Positions 53,067 through 61,413 of a DNA stretch of 64,000 nucleotides are shown piece by piece. Source of the stretch: Streptomyces sp. WMMB 322 (GTDB lineage Bacteria > Actinomycetota > Actinomycetes > Streptomycetales > Streptomycetaceae); contig NZ_FMHI01000001.1 of NCBI RefSeq assembly GCF_900090145.1, positions 682,001 through 746,000 on the forward strand, read 5' to 3'. The notes under the pieces were generated by a model that was given only the letters and a program-made list of their open reading frames with translations, made no database searches and was not told the origin of the DNA. Position numbers and translations under genes: made by a program. Position 1 is the stretch's first letter; the number at the start of each line of letters is the position of its first letter.

Positions 53067-53512
53067 GGGAGTGCGCTCCTGTCGGACGGTGTAGTGATCT
53101 CGGGACCACACCATGTTGTCCTTCCGTGCGCCCCCGCGGATCACCCCCCGTGCCGGTATCTGGGCACCCCTTGCGAGGTACCTCCCGCTCGCGCGGTCAT
53201 CCCTGGGTATGACGGCGTCCCCGAGGCGGGGGCATCGCTCATGAACGGCGGGCGGGGGCGGGAGCCGGCCGGCGGAAGACGGGTTCCGGTGTCCGGACGG
53301 CGACTTTCCGTCATTTCCCCGCGCCAGGGACGTGATCCGGACGCGCTCCGAAGTGGGAGACGCGGTACTGACGCCTCGTCAGTTGCCCATAAAATAAGAC
53401 AACATCGGGCTGACGCCCCGCAGTTGGGGGCCTGACGCTGGATAGGCTCTTCCTGCACCCTGGGGTATAGGAGCCCGCGCGCTGAGTAACCGATCGCGGG
53501 TTCGGAGCCGGT
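53067..53512. other. Divergent spacer between ABC exporter and bldA
   Basis: No gene is supported. A short AT-rich island (53388-53405) stands out. TAGGCT (53443-53448) and the TATAGG about 45 nt before the tRNA are -10 candidates for bldA, but no -35 partner is certain. Confidence 0.45.
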
Positions 53513-53598
53513 GCCCGGATGGTGGAATGTAGACACGACGAGCTTAAACCTCGTTGGCCCTGAGGGCCGTGCCGGTTCAAGTCCGGCTCCGGGCACCA
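53513..53598 (+). tRNA. bldA: tRNA-Leu (anticodon UAA), the bldA tRNA
   Basis: This 86-nt class II tRNA includes an encoded CCA. The acceptor GCCCGGA pairs with TCCGGGC, discriminator A. The anticodon arm ACGAG/CTCGT carries loop CTTAAAC, so the anticodon is TAA. A long variable arm (GGCCC/GGGCC) and the T arm GGTTCAAGTC follow. In Streptomyces the only tRNA reading UUA is bldA, whose late accumulation gates TTA-containing developmental and antibiotic genes. The sequence matches my recollection of bldA closely. A LuxR-type regulator gene ends 36 nt downstream on the other strand. Confidence 0.95.
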
Positions 53599-53633
53599 CC
53601 CACGTGGTCAGGCGGCGCACCGGCGCCGGTCGT

Positions 53634-54656
53634 TCAGATCCATCCTCGTTCGCGGGCGAGCAGGGCGGCCTGGAAACGGTTGGTCGCATTGAGCCGCCGC
53701 ATCAGCGAAGCCACGTGCTTGCGGTATGTGCGTACGGCTATGCCGAGTTCCCGCGCTCCCGTCTCGTCCTTCTCCGCGGTGCACAGGGAGTGGAGGATCT
53801 GCCGTTCGAACGCGTTCGCGACGGCGTTCTCGGCCGTCTCCTCGTCCTCGGGCGCGGGGAGTTCACGGCCCATGTCCCACATGCGCTCGAACAGCGCCAC
53901 AAGGGCCGCGACGAGACCCGGATCGCGCGTGAGAATCGCCCCCTTCGACGTGCGCGCGGGGTCTATGGGGGTGAGCGCGGCGGAACGGTCACAGATGATC
54001 AGGCGTTCAAGAGGCTGGTAGGAGATGCGTATCTGGGCTCCGGCCGCCGTGAGTTCCCGTACGTAGCTCATCGTGGTGGGACAGTCGAGGGCCGCCGAGT
54101 CGAGCAGGGTCCGCATGTGCACTCCGCGGCGCAGCACCCGGGTGTCCAGCAGCCGCGCGTGGGCGATGCTCTCCTCGCTCAGGACCCCTCTCGGGTTGGT
54201 GGTCATGCTCTCGGTGCGGGTGAAGAACGTCAGCTCGTCGATCACTGCCCGTACCGCGCCCATCCCCTCGATGTGCTGAACCGATTCCCCGGGGTTCGTG
54301 GCGGCGGTGTCCACGGCCAGGGACTTCTCCTGTTCGAGCAGCAGGGAGTCGACGACCCGACTCGTGGCGGTCCGGCTTTCCAGCTCGCCGCGGAAGTGCC
54401 TGACCTTGTTCTCGACCAGCCCCTCCACCGCCCTGGCGGGTGAGACGGGCAGGAGCTGGCCCGAGGGCGATTCCCGCGCCAGCCCCAGCTCGGTCAACTG
54501 GTGGTAGATCTCCCGCGCGTCCCCTCCCCGGCCGTGGTCGTCGGCAAGGTGGCGTTCGAGTTCCGACTGGCTGAAATGGCCGCGGCGCAGCAGAAGCCTG
54601 TACAACTCCTCGTCCTCGGGGCCGACTCCCAGGAAACCGAGGTTCGCCTGTTCCAT
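53634..54656 (-). CDS. LuxR-type transcriptional regulator with TrmB-like N-terminus
   Basis: The 340-residue protein has an N-terminal winged-helix-like part (EDEELYRLLLRRGHFSQSEL, VYHQLTELGLA-like IYHQLTELGLARESPSGQL) and a central sensor-like region (MRTLLDSAALDCPTTMSYV, AGAQIRISYQPLERLIICD). A C-terminal LuxR HTH follows (ARELGIAVRTYRKHVASLMRR, LNATNRFQAALLARERGWI). Many Streptomyces regulators of secondary metabolism share this plan. The ATG at 54656 follows AAGGAG. It is the last gene on the minus strand of the methylthioadenosine cluster, which it may regulate. Confidence 0.88.
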   Translation of the reverse strand: MEQANLGFLGVGPEDEELYRLLLRRGHFSQSELERHLADDHGRGGDAREIYHQLTELGLARESPSGQLLPVSPARAVEGLVENKVRHFRGELESRTATSRVVDSLLLEQEKSLAVDTAATNPGESVQHIEGMGAVRAVIDELTFFTRTESMTTNPRGVLSEESIAHARLLDTRVLRRGVHMRTLLDSAALDCPTTMSYVRELTAAGAQIRISYQPLERLIICDRSAALTPIDPARTSKGAILTRDPGLVAALVALFERMWDMGRELPAPEDEETAENAVANAFERQILHSLCTAEKDETGARELGIAVRTYRKHVASLMRRLNATNRFQAALLARERGWI

Positions 54657-55208
54657 CGCTCTCCTTGCCAGAACGCAGTTCCCCCGTGCGGCCGCGCGGG
54701 GGTGGTCTTCCGTCAGTCCGACTCGGAACGCACGCTGACCGGGCGTCAGGCCGGCCGCCGGTGGCGCCGGAGTGACCACCGCGGAAGCCGAACGAGACGT
54801 CAGCTCCGGGCTTGGGTACCTGGTCCGCCGCAGCGCCGCAGCGGGCCCGGTCCGGCTCGCGACTTCGGGACAGGCGCCCCTCAGCTGCGTCGGGTACGCA
54901 CCGGCCGACGGTGGCGCGATGCCGGCGGCGTCCCACGCGGGCCGCCGCCGGCCGGGCACCGCCTTGCCCCGCCGGCCGGGCACCGCCCTGCGGCGGGCGC
55001 GACCGGCTCGGGGCGGCCGGCCGGGGTCGATCCCACGTTCGGTGGCTGCGATGACCCTTTGGTGGACGACACGGGGGCAATCTACCCGGTCACACGCCCC
55101 CTGGTCGGGGCAACCGTCCCAAATCCCCTTGCGCGCACGGGTCTTACCCGAAAGCAGGCGACTCGCCCCGCCCGACCGTGACCCTGCGGGAGTGCGCGTC
55201 CTTCCTGG
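54657..55208. other. Long non-coding spacer upstream of the regulator
   Basis: This 552-nt spacer shows no gene with domain similarity or convincing codon use. It contains a GC-rich short direct repeat (CCGGCCGGGCACCGCC type, about 54945-54990). The region adjoining 54657 probably holds the regulator promoter, and the other end the 3' region of mtnC. Confidence 0.5.
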
Positions 55209-55946
55209 TCACACGTCGCACTCGTCCTTCGCTCGGCGCACGACATCCAGTTCGGCGAACGACGCCACCTCCGGGTGGCCGGGCGTACCCGCCTCGTAGC
55301 CGGGTTCTCCCGGACGCCGCACACCGGCGGTCAGCAGACCGGCGGCACCCGCCGCGTCCAGTTCCCCGGGGCGGTCGGAGAGGAAGAGAGTCCGTCCCGG
55401 GGGAGAGGCCAGGGAGTCGGTGATGGTCCGGTAGGAGGCGGGAAAGTGCTTGGGACCGGCGTTCCCGGTGTCGAAGAAGCCGTCGACGGGCGGCAGCGGC
55501 GTGCCGCCCGTCGCGCCGTGGGAGAACCATGCGCGCTGAGCCGTGACGGACCCGGACGAGTAGACGTACAGCCGCACGCCCGAGGAACTCCAGCGCCGCA
55601 GCGCCGCCGGGACGTCGCCGTAGAAGTGCGGAACGAGGTCGCCGCGGGCGAAGGCATCCGCCCACAGCAGGCCCTGAAGCGTCTTCAGCGGAGTGGCCTT
55701 GCGGTCTTCCCGGATCCAGGCCGCCAGAACGGCTTCGACACGTGCGGTGTCCGCGCCGGGCTCTCCGGTCATCTCGCGGACCTGGTCCACGGCGCGCCGG
55801 ACCTCCGGCTCGGCGGCCCGCTCGGCGAGCAGAGCCCCCAGCCGGCCCTCGCAGTACGGGAAGAGCACCTCCGTGACGTAACGAGAGGCGCTTGTCGTGC
55901 CCTCGATGTCGAGCAGCACGCTGTCGGCTTCGAACCGTTGCGTCAT
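55209..55946 (-). CDS. mtnC: Acireductone synthase (enolase-phosphatase E1)
   Basis: This HAD-family enzyme enolises and dephosphorylates 2,3-diketo-5-methylthiopentyl-1-phosphate to acireductone in methionine salvage. The 245-residue protein shows LLDIEGTTS with nucleophile Asp13, the YVYSSGSV motif (Ser), [12 protein letters not shown] (Lys) and [12 protein letters not shown] (acidic pair), which match the family. It overlaps mtnD by 4 nt and is probably translated with it. The product is the substrate of MtnD. Confidence 0.95.
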   Translation of the reverse strand: MTQRFEADSVLLDIEGTTSASRYVTEVLFPYCEGRLGALLAERAAEPEVRRAVDQVREMTGEPGADTARVEAVLAAWIREDRKATPLKTLQGLLWADAFARGDLVPHFYGDVPAALRRWSSSGVRLYVYSSGSVTAQRAWFSHGATGGTPLPPVDGFFDTGNAGPKHFPASYRTITDSLASPPGRTLFLSDRPGELDAAGAAGLLTAGVRRPGEPGYEAGTPGHPEVASFAELDVVRRAKDECDV

Positions 55947-56527
55947 GCGGCACTTCCGGCGTGCAGAGTTTCGAAGCCGGGGAACCTGGCGGCGATTCCG
56001 CTTCCACTGAAGGTCCCGACCCAGCCGTCCTCCTCGTGGAAGAAGCGGATCGCTGTGAAGGAGGGCTCACTGCCCATGTCGAACCAGTGGGACATGCCTC
56101 TGGGCAGTCCCAAAAGATCACCCGCTTCGCAGCGCACGGCGTGAACTTCACCGTGCACGTGAAGGTAGAACGCGCCTGCTCCGTGGACGAAGAACCGGAC
56201 CTCGTCGTCATCGTCGTGGGTGTGTTCGCTGAGGAACCGCTCGCGTGCGGCGGACGCCGTGGCGCGCCACTCGGATGTCCCGTCCGGGTGCAGGGAGACC
56301 ACGTCGACGGTGGAGAACCTCTCCTGTTCCTTCAGCCTGCCGACTTCCGCCCGGTAGGCGCCGAGCACGGCGGCTTCGCCCGCGCCGGGGCGCAGGTTCT
56401 CGCGCACCGGCCACTGTTCGTAGCGCACACCGAGCGGCGCCAGCACCGCTTCGACGACGGCGGGGTCGGTGGTTCGGCGCACCTCGGTGCCCGGATCCGT
56501 CTCCGGCCAGGTGACAAGCAATGTCAT
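55943..56527 (-). CDS. mtnD: Acireductone dioxygenase
   Basis: This cupin metalloenzyme oxidises acireductone to 4-methylthio-2-oxobutanoate and formate (Fe form). The 194-residue protein has metal ligands in [14 protein letters not shown] (His102, His104, then Glu109) and MSHWFD (His147), with GLPRGMSHW and FTAIRFF conserved. The spacing between the second His and Glu is one residue longer than in the enzymes I remember, because four Asp precede the Glu. The ATG at 56527 is the first base triplet outside the repeat-rich spacer. Promoter signals would lie inside or beside that repeat element. Confidence 0.93.
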   Translation of the reverse strand: MTLLVTWPETDPGTEVRRTTDPAVVEAVLAPLGVRYEQWPVRENLRPGAGEAAVLGAYRAEVGRLKEQERFSTVDVVSLHPDGTSEWRATASAARERFLSEHTHDDDDEVRFFVHGAGAFYLHVHGEVHAVRCEAGDLLGLPRGMSHWFDMGSEPSFTAIRFFHEEDGWVGTFSGSGIAARFPGFETLHAGSAA

Positions 56528-56599
56528 GCCAACTCATCCAATCGGCAGGGGAGTAGAGGGAGGCGGAGAGAATCGCTGGGCCTCTCCGGCGAACGGCGT

Positions 56600-56960
56600 C
56601 GGACAGCCCCTAGGGGGCGTCTGACAAATAGCGTCGTCCTCCTCTGGGCCTGGCCGCCGGGCCGGGCCGAGCAGGGTGGGGCGCGCGGTGGCTGGTGCGT
56701 GCGATCGCAAGGCGGAGGGTGGGGGTACCTCCCGGGCCGCCAGGCCCAGGGGGAGAGAGCGCTGGGGGTACTTCCCCTGGCTCCGCGGGGGAGACCCCAC
56801 CCCGGCGAAGCCAGGGGGAGGGCTGCGCCGACGACCGACAACGCTGGGGGCACCTCCCGCGAAGCGGGGGAGAGCGTGCGTGCAAGCCACCGCGCGCCTG
56901 GGGGCACCTCCCAGCGGCAGCTGGGGGAGGGATTTGTCGGACACCCCCTAGGGGAGTCCG
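56600..56960. mobile_element. MITE-like element with inverted ends and internal hairpins
   Basis: Left end 56600-56629 and right end 56932-56960 are imperfect inverted repeats of about 29 nt, each ending in ACAAAT internally and containing CCCCTAGG at the outer side. Between them are hairpins of the TGGGGGNACCTCCC...GGGGGAG type at 56720-56755, 56763-56820 (composite), 56845-56872 and 56899-56930. No transposase is encoded. The paired CTAG at the ends fits a TA or CTAG target duplication. The mtnP stop codon (56948-56950) lies inside the right end. Confidence 0.7.
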
Positions 56961-57766
56961 GGGAGAGGCGGAGGCTTCATGCCGTCGAGCGCGTGCGCGC
57001 ACCTGCAAGTCCGCTCTGCCGGAAGAGCCGTGACCGCTTCGGACATCACGTCCTTGAGGCGGCCGACGTTCTCCGCGAAGACCGAGAACACCTCCTGCTG
57101 CGAGACGCTGTCCGCAGCGTCGATGCCGGCGTCGAAGTCCGTGACGAGAGCCACCGACGTGTAGCAGAGAGCCAGCTCGCGGGCGAGGACGGCTTCGGGG
57201 TGCCCGGTCATGTTCACCAGCGACCAGCCGGCGGCCGCGTACCAGCGGGACTCGGCGCGGGTGGAGAAGCGGGGGCCGTCGACCACGACCATCGTTCCGC
57301 CGTCCGACGCGGCCGATCCCGCTGCCGCACACTGCTTGAGGACGGTGGTCCGGCCCGTCTCGCAGTAGGGGTCGGCGAAGGAGACATGCACGGCTCCCTC
57401 GTCGTAGAAGCTCTGCACCCGGCCGCCGGTGCGGTCGACGAGCTGGTCGGGGACGACGACGCTGCCAGGCCCCAGCTCCCGCTTGAGCGAGCCGACCGCG
57501 CAGGGGGCGAGGATCTGGCGCACGCCGAGCGAGCGGAGGGCCCAGAGGTTCGCCCGGTAGTTGATCCGGTGCGCGGGAATCGCGTGTCCCTGTCCGTGCC
57601 GTGGAAGGAACGCCACCCCGCGGCCGCCCGCCTCGCCCACTGCTATGGCGTCGGACGGCTCGCCGAACGGTGTCTCCACCTTCACCTGCCGGGCGTTGTC
57701 GAGCAGGGAGTAGAAGCCGCTGCCGCCGATGACCGCGACGTCCGCGTGAGGGTTGCTTCTGGTCAT
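56948..57766 (-). CDS. mtnP: S-methyl-5'-thioadenosine phosphorylase
   Basis: MtnP phosphorolyses methylthioadenosine to adenine and methylthioribose-1-phosphate. The 272-residue protein shows VAVIGGSGFYSLL, FLPRHGQGHAIPAHRINYRAN, GPRFSTRAESRWY, NMTGHPEAVLARELALCYTS and VTDFDAG, as in MTAP-type trimeric phosphorylases; the Asp in TDFD favours 6-aminopurines. The last residues PPPLPGLP and the TAG stop come from the inverted end of the repeat element, so the native C-terminus may have been replaced. It starts a unit with mtnB 34 nt upstream. Confidence 0.93.
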   Translation of the reverse strand: MTRSNPHADVAVIGGSGFYSLLDNARQVKVETPFGEPSDAIAVGEAGGRGVAFLPRHGQGHAIPAHRINYRANLWALRSLGVRQILAPCAVGSLKRELGPGSVVVPDQLVDRTGGRVQSFYDEGAVHVSFADPYCETGRTTVLKQCAAAGSAASDGGTMVVVDGPRFSTRAESRWYAAAGWSLVNMTGHPEAVLARELALCYTSVALVTDFDAGIDAADSVSQQEVFSVFAENVGRLKDVMSEAVTALPAERTCRCAHALDGMKPPPLPGLP

Positions 57767-57800
57767 ACCGAGTCCGTTTCTCCGCCGTGGCGGGCGGGCG

Positions 57801-58526
57801 TCAGGCGGCCGGCCGGAAGGTGACCGACCGCGCTCCGAGCGTGCAGAGCTGGCAGATGCTTTCGATGCATTCCAGGCGGTTGCGTGCCTGCGTGAGGTCG
57901 CGTCCCCAAACGGTGATCCCGTGGTCGACGACGAGCAGAGCGGGAGGTCCCTGCGGGGCCTCGCGCAGACGGGCGGCCACCTCCCGGGCGAGTTCCGCCA
58001 CGACGGGCCGGTTGGGGAAGACCGGAATCCCGGTGCGCGACGGGTCGTCGAGCCCCAGTCCCTTCAGCAGCTCGAACCGGCTCAGTTCGAGGGTGCTCTG
58101 CCGCTCGGGGGTGTCCGTCCCGCAGGCGACGGCCGTGGCGAACGGGGAATGCACGTGGATGACGGCACCGGCCCGTGTCGTGCGGTACACGGCGGCGTGG
58201 ATCGCGGTCTCCGCGGAAGCGCGAGGTGCGCCGGTCCGCAGCGCCTCGCCCGTCTCCGCGTCTACCGCGACCATGTCGTCCTCGTTCAGCTCCCCCTTGC
58301 TCCGGCCGCTCGCGGTGATCAGAGCCGTGCCGGACAGCTCTCCGCGCAGGCGCACGGAGAGGTTGCCGGAGGTTCCGGGCATCCAGCCGCGCTCGTACAG
58401 GTCCCGTGCGCATCGAGCGATCTCGGCGGCCTGGGCCGCCGCACCTGCCGAGTGCCCGGCAGGTGCGGCCGGCGGCTGCGGGACCGGAGACGGCGCAGAC
58501 CGCACGGCGGCCGGGGGGCGGCTCAT
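57801..58526 (-). CDS. mtnB: Methylthioribulose-1-phosphate dehydratase (class II aldolase fold)
   Basis: MtnB dehydrates methylthioribulose-1-phosphate to the diketo-methylthiopentyl phosphate. The 241-residue protein has a Pro/Ala-rich leader of about 30 residues, then PGTSGNLSVR, ITASGRSKGELNEDDMV, VIHVHSPFATAVAC (zinc His pair), LELSRFELLKGLG and LLVVDHGITVWG (third His). The ATG at 58526 overlaps the stop of the MtnA-APRT gene (ATGA). Class II aldolases vary in substrate, but the neighbours make MtnB nearly certain. Confidence 0.92.
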   Translation of the reverse strand: MSRPPAAVRSAPSPVPQPPAAPAGHSAGAAAQAAEIARCARDLYERGWMPGTSGNLSVRLRGELSGTALITASGRSKGELNEDDMVAVDAETGEALRTGAPRASAETAIHAAVYRTTRAGAVIHVHSPFATAVACGTDTPERQSTLELSRFELLKGLGLDDPSRTGIPVFPNRPVVAELAREVAARLREAPQGPPALLVVDHGITVWGRDLTQARNRLECIESICQLCTLGARSVTFRPAA

Positions 58527-60112
58527 GCCGGCACCTCCCACAGCGCCTCCACCCGGTACGGGGAGAGCCGCTCGCCGCCGCCGAGTGCAAGATCGGCCAC
58601 GACCGCCATCCCCGCGACCTTGGCTCCGCACTCCTCGACCAGCCGGGCCGCGGCACCCAGCGTGCCGCCGGTGGCGAGGACATCGTCGACGCACAGCACC
58701 CGTTCGCCGGGGCGAAACGCATCCCGCCGCAGTTCGAGCCGGTCATCGCCGTACTCCAGGGCGTACGCGGCCGAGAGCACCTCGCCCGGCAGCTTGCCCG
58801 GTTTGCGCGCGAGCGTCAGCGGCGTCGCGGTCCGGGCCGCGAGCGCGGCCCCGAGCACGAACCCCCTTGACTCGACGGCGAGTACGCGGTCGTACTCGCC
58901 GAAGTAGCGCTCCGCCAGCCGGTCGGCGAGAGCGGCCAGCACTCCGGGCTCGGCATACAGCGCCGAAAGGTCGCGGAAGAGGACACCGGGTGCGGGATGG
59001 TCCGGGAACTCTTCGATGAGCCCGGCGATCCGGCCGGAAGACGCGCTGTGGTCACCCGAAGGCTCCGGAAGGGGCCTGTCCGCGCGGCTCGGGCGGAAGA
59101 CCCGCTGCTCCGTGACGATCGCGGTGATCAGCTCGGCGGGAGTCACGTCGAAAGCCGGGTTGAACGCTCCCGCGCCGGCCGGGGCACAGGGAGTTCCGGC
59201 GAAGCCGGTCACCTCCTCCGCGGAGCGTTCCTCGACGACGATCCCCGCCCCGTCCGCCAGTTGGCCGTCCCACGTGGACTCGGGGGCGACGACCACGAGA
59301 GGTATGCCGTGGCGTGCGGCGGCGACGGCCAGCCCGTACGTACCGATCTTGTTCGCGGTGTCGCCGTTCGCGGCGATGCGGTCCGCGCCCACGAGCACAC
59401 AGTCGACCATGCCCCGGGCCATGGCTGCCGCGGCCGCGGAGTCGACGCACAGCCGGTACGGGATGCCTGCCTGCTCCAGTTCCCAGGCGGTCAGCCGGGA
59501 GCCCTGCAGGAGCGGCCGCGTCTCGTCCACCAGCACGCTCTCCACGCGGCCCTCGGCCGCCAGCCCGATGACCGCGCCCAGCGCGGTTCCCACCGCCCCG
59601 GTCGCGAGGTGCCCGGTGTTGCAGTGGGTGAGCAGCCGCAGCGGCCTGCCCGGCGTCAGCGACTCCACCAGGGCGCACGCCCGTTCGGCGAGGGCGGCGT
59701 TCAAAGCCGCGTCCTCGCGCAGCATGCCGACCGCCTCGTCCACGACGGCCTCCGGCCCCTTCCCCAGCTGTGCGACGGCTCTGCGGACTCCCCATTCGAG
59801 GTTCACCGCAGTGGGGCGGGCCGCGATGAGGCGCTCGGCGTCGGCGCGTACGGCCGCCTCGTCGGTGCCTGCGTCGCCGGAGGTGTGCGCCACGGCGCTC
59901 AGGGCGACGCCCAGTCCGCCTGCCAGGCCGATGGCCGGGGCGCCGCGCACGGCAAGGGACTTGACCGCGTCGATCACGTCGTCGGCGGTCCTCAGGCGCA
60001 GTTGCCGCACCTCGTGCGGCAGGGCGCGCTGGTCGACGGCCACGACGGTGCCGTCGTCCCAGTACAGGGAGCGGGCGGGCGGCAGCGGGCCCGCGTCGGG
60101 CGTGGGAGTCAT
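58523..60112 (-). CDS. mtnA-apt: Fusion: methylthioribose-1-phosphate isomerase + adenine phosphoribosyltransferase
   Basis: The 529-residue protein carries two enzymes. Residues 1-345 are MtnA: SLAVRGAPAIGLAGGLG (52-68), LLTHCNTGHLATG with catalytic Cys164, and LVGADRIAANGDTANKIGTY with Asp243. Residues about 358-529 are a complete APRT: FPDHPAPGVLFRDLS (369-383), VESRGFVLG (413-421), ARKPGKLPGEV (435-445) and PRPP loop VLCVDDVLATGGTL (472-485). MtnP releases exactly the two substrates of this fusion, methylthioribose-1-phosphate and adenine, so one polypeptide clears both products. The ATG at 60112 overlaps the ATP-grasp stop and the end overlaps mtnB. Confidence 0.93.
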   Translation of the reverse strand: MTPTPDAGPLPPARSLYWDDGTVVAVDQRALPHEVRQLRLRTADDVIDAVKSLAVRGAPAIGLAGGLGVALSAVAHTSGDAGTDEAAVRADAERLIAARPTAVNLEWGVRRAVAQLGKGPEAVVDEAVGMLREDAALNAALAERACALVESLTPGRPLRLLTHCNTGHLATGAVGTALGAVIGLAAEGRVESVLVDETRPLLQGSRLTAWELEQAGIPYRLCVDSAAAAAMARGMVDCVLVGADRIAANGDTANKIGTYGLAVAAARHGIPLVVVAPESTWDGQLADGAGIVVEERSAEEVTGFAGTPCAPAGAGAFNPAFDVTPAELITAIVTEQRVFRPSRADRPLPEPSGDHSASSGRIAGLIEEFPDHPAPGVLFRDLSALYAEPGVLAALADRLAERYFGEYDRVLAVESRGFVLGAALAARTATPLTLARKPGKLPGEVLSAAYALEYGDDRLELRRDAFRPGERVLCVDDVLATGGTLGAAARLVEECGAKVAGMAVVADLALGGGERLSPYRVEALWEVPA

Positions 60113-61413
60113 ACGATCACCGCTTCGCGCTCGATGTCGGCCCGCACCGTCCGGCGGACCGTGCGGATCAGGGAACTCAAGGCCGCACCGGACGGAGCGG
60201 ACATGCGGACCTTCGCCAGTTCGGTGCCCAGGTCCCGGGTCGTCGGGACGAGATCGCCGACGGTGTACGGAGCGAGGACCTGCTCCACACCGGGCTGACC
60301 GGCGATCAGGTCGAGACCCGTCAGCTCGCGCAGGACACCGGGTTCACCGTCGTTGCGGATGAAGCACATGCCGATCGTGGCGTCGAAGCTGGGCGGTGCA
60401 TGGGACAGCGAAGGCCGCCGTCCCAGGTAGCAGGCCAGGGTGTCGTGGTACGGCCGCCACGTGCTGTGCCGCTCCCACATCAGGGGGATGCCCGCACCCG
60501 GAAGCCGTGCACCCACTTCGATCAGCACGGGCCTGCCTGCTTCGTCCGCCTTCACCTCGATGTGGCACGGCCCGATCCGGATGCCGAAGGCTTCGAGGAC
60601 GGCGATCGCGAAGCGCTCGACGGCGGTCCGGACGGTGCTGGGCTCGTCGAGCTGTACGAAGTCCCAGTAGGGGTTGTCGTAGTCCTCCCCGGACGGCATC
60701 CGGTACTCCCAGGTGTCGAGCACGGTGTGCCGTCCGTTTACCGTGAAGGTGTTGACCGCGAACTCGCGTCCCCGTACGTACTCCTCGACCAGCCACTGGT
60801 CCACCGAGGCTCCGAACAGGTCGCGCCGGTCCTTCTCGAAGATCTCCGAGAGAGCCGCCGGGCCGTCCACGAGGAAGACGTTGTGAGAGGCCGCGCCCGT
60901 CGCCGGCTTCACGATCACCGGGAACCCGATGCGCAATGCCGCGTCGTGGACGGCCTCCGCGCTGTCCGCGACCTGATGGCGGGGAACCCTGAGCCCCTCG
61001 CGTCGTGCCAGTTCCCGCATGAGGCGCTTGTCCCGGCAGGCGGCCGCGGTGGAGACCGGGTTCGAGGGGAGTCCCCACCGGGCCGCCAGCGAGGCGGCGC
61101 AGCACACTCCCGGCTCCGTTGCCGGGATGACCGCCGCGACCGACTCGGTCAACTCCCGTAACCGGCCGTCGAGACTGTGCGGATCGCTGCCGTACAAGCT
61201 GACGGTGTCGCCCTGCGCGTGCAGCGGAGACATCGACTCCAGGGTCGGCCTGTCGAAGGTGTACACGCCGATCACGGGCAGGCCGGCGTCCATGCAAGCC
61301 CGTTTGAACGGTTCGCCGTTGAGGACCCCGTCGACGAGGACGACGGCGTCGCGCAGCCGGGGTCGCCGACGGGAGGCGGAACCCGGTACGGCGGTCTCCA
61401 CGGTCACCTGCAT
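60109..61413 (-). CDS. ATP-grasp ligase, contains a TTA codon
   Basis: ATP-grasp enzymes join a carboxylate to an amine or thiol via an acyl phosphate. The 434-residue protein has an N-terminal dinucleotide-like domain (AVVLVDGVLNGEPFKRAC, LPVIGVYTFDRP) and the ATP-grasp fold: RIGFPVIVKPATGAASHNVF, QWLVEEYVRGREFAVNTF, CHIEVKADEAGRPVLIEVG and ARLPGAGIPLMWE. This resembles amino-acid or peptide ligases such as those acting on natural-product precursors. Codon 85 (61159-61161) is TTA, the only one I found in the window. The ATG at 61413 lies inside the end of the upstream gene, indicating coupling. The substrate is unknown. Confidence 0.9.
   Translation of the reverse strand: MQVTVETAVPGSASRRRPRLRDAVVLVDGVLNGEPFKRACMDAGLPVIGVYTFDRPTLESMSPLHAQGDTVSLYGSDPHSLDGRLRELTESVAAVIPATEPGVCCAASLAARWGLPSNPVSTAAACRDKRLMRELARREGLRVPRHQVADSAEAVHDAALRIGFPVIVKPATGAASHNVFLVDGPAALSEIFEKDRRDLFGASVDQWLVEEYVRGREFAVNTFTVNGRHTVLDTWEYRMPSGEDYDNPYWDFVQLDEPSTVRTAVERFAIAVLEAFGIRIGPCHIEVKADEAGRPVLIEVGARLPGAGIPLMWERHSTWRPYHDTLACYLGRRPSLSHAPPSFDATIGMCFIRNDGEPGVLRELTGLDLIAGQPGVEQVLAPYTVGDLVPTTRDLGTELAKVRMSAPSGAALSSLIRTVRRTVRADIEREAVIV

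Noticed and set aside
54657..55208. Small frames of 60-220 codons in the spacer before the regulator
   Set aside because: No ribosome sites, domains or codon pattern favour any of them; they overlap each other on both strands.
56600..56960. Insertion sequence with transposase
   Set aside because: The element is only about 350 bp and its open frames are Pro/Gly/Arg-rich hairpin translations, so it is at most non-autonomous.
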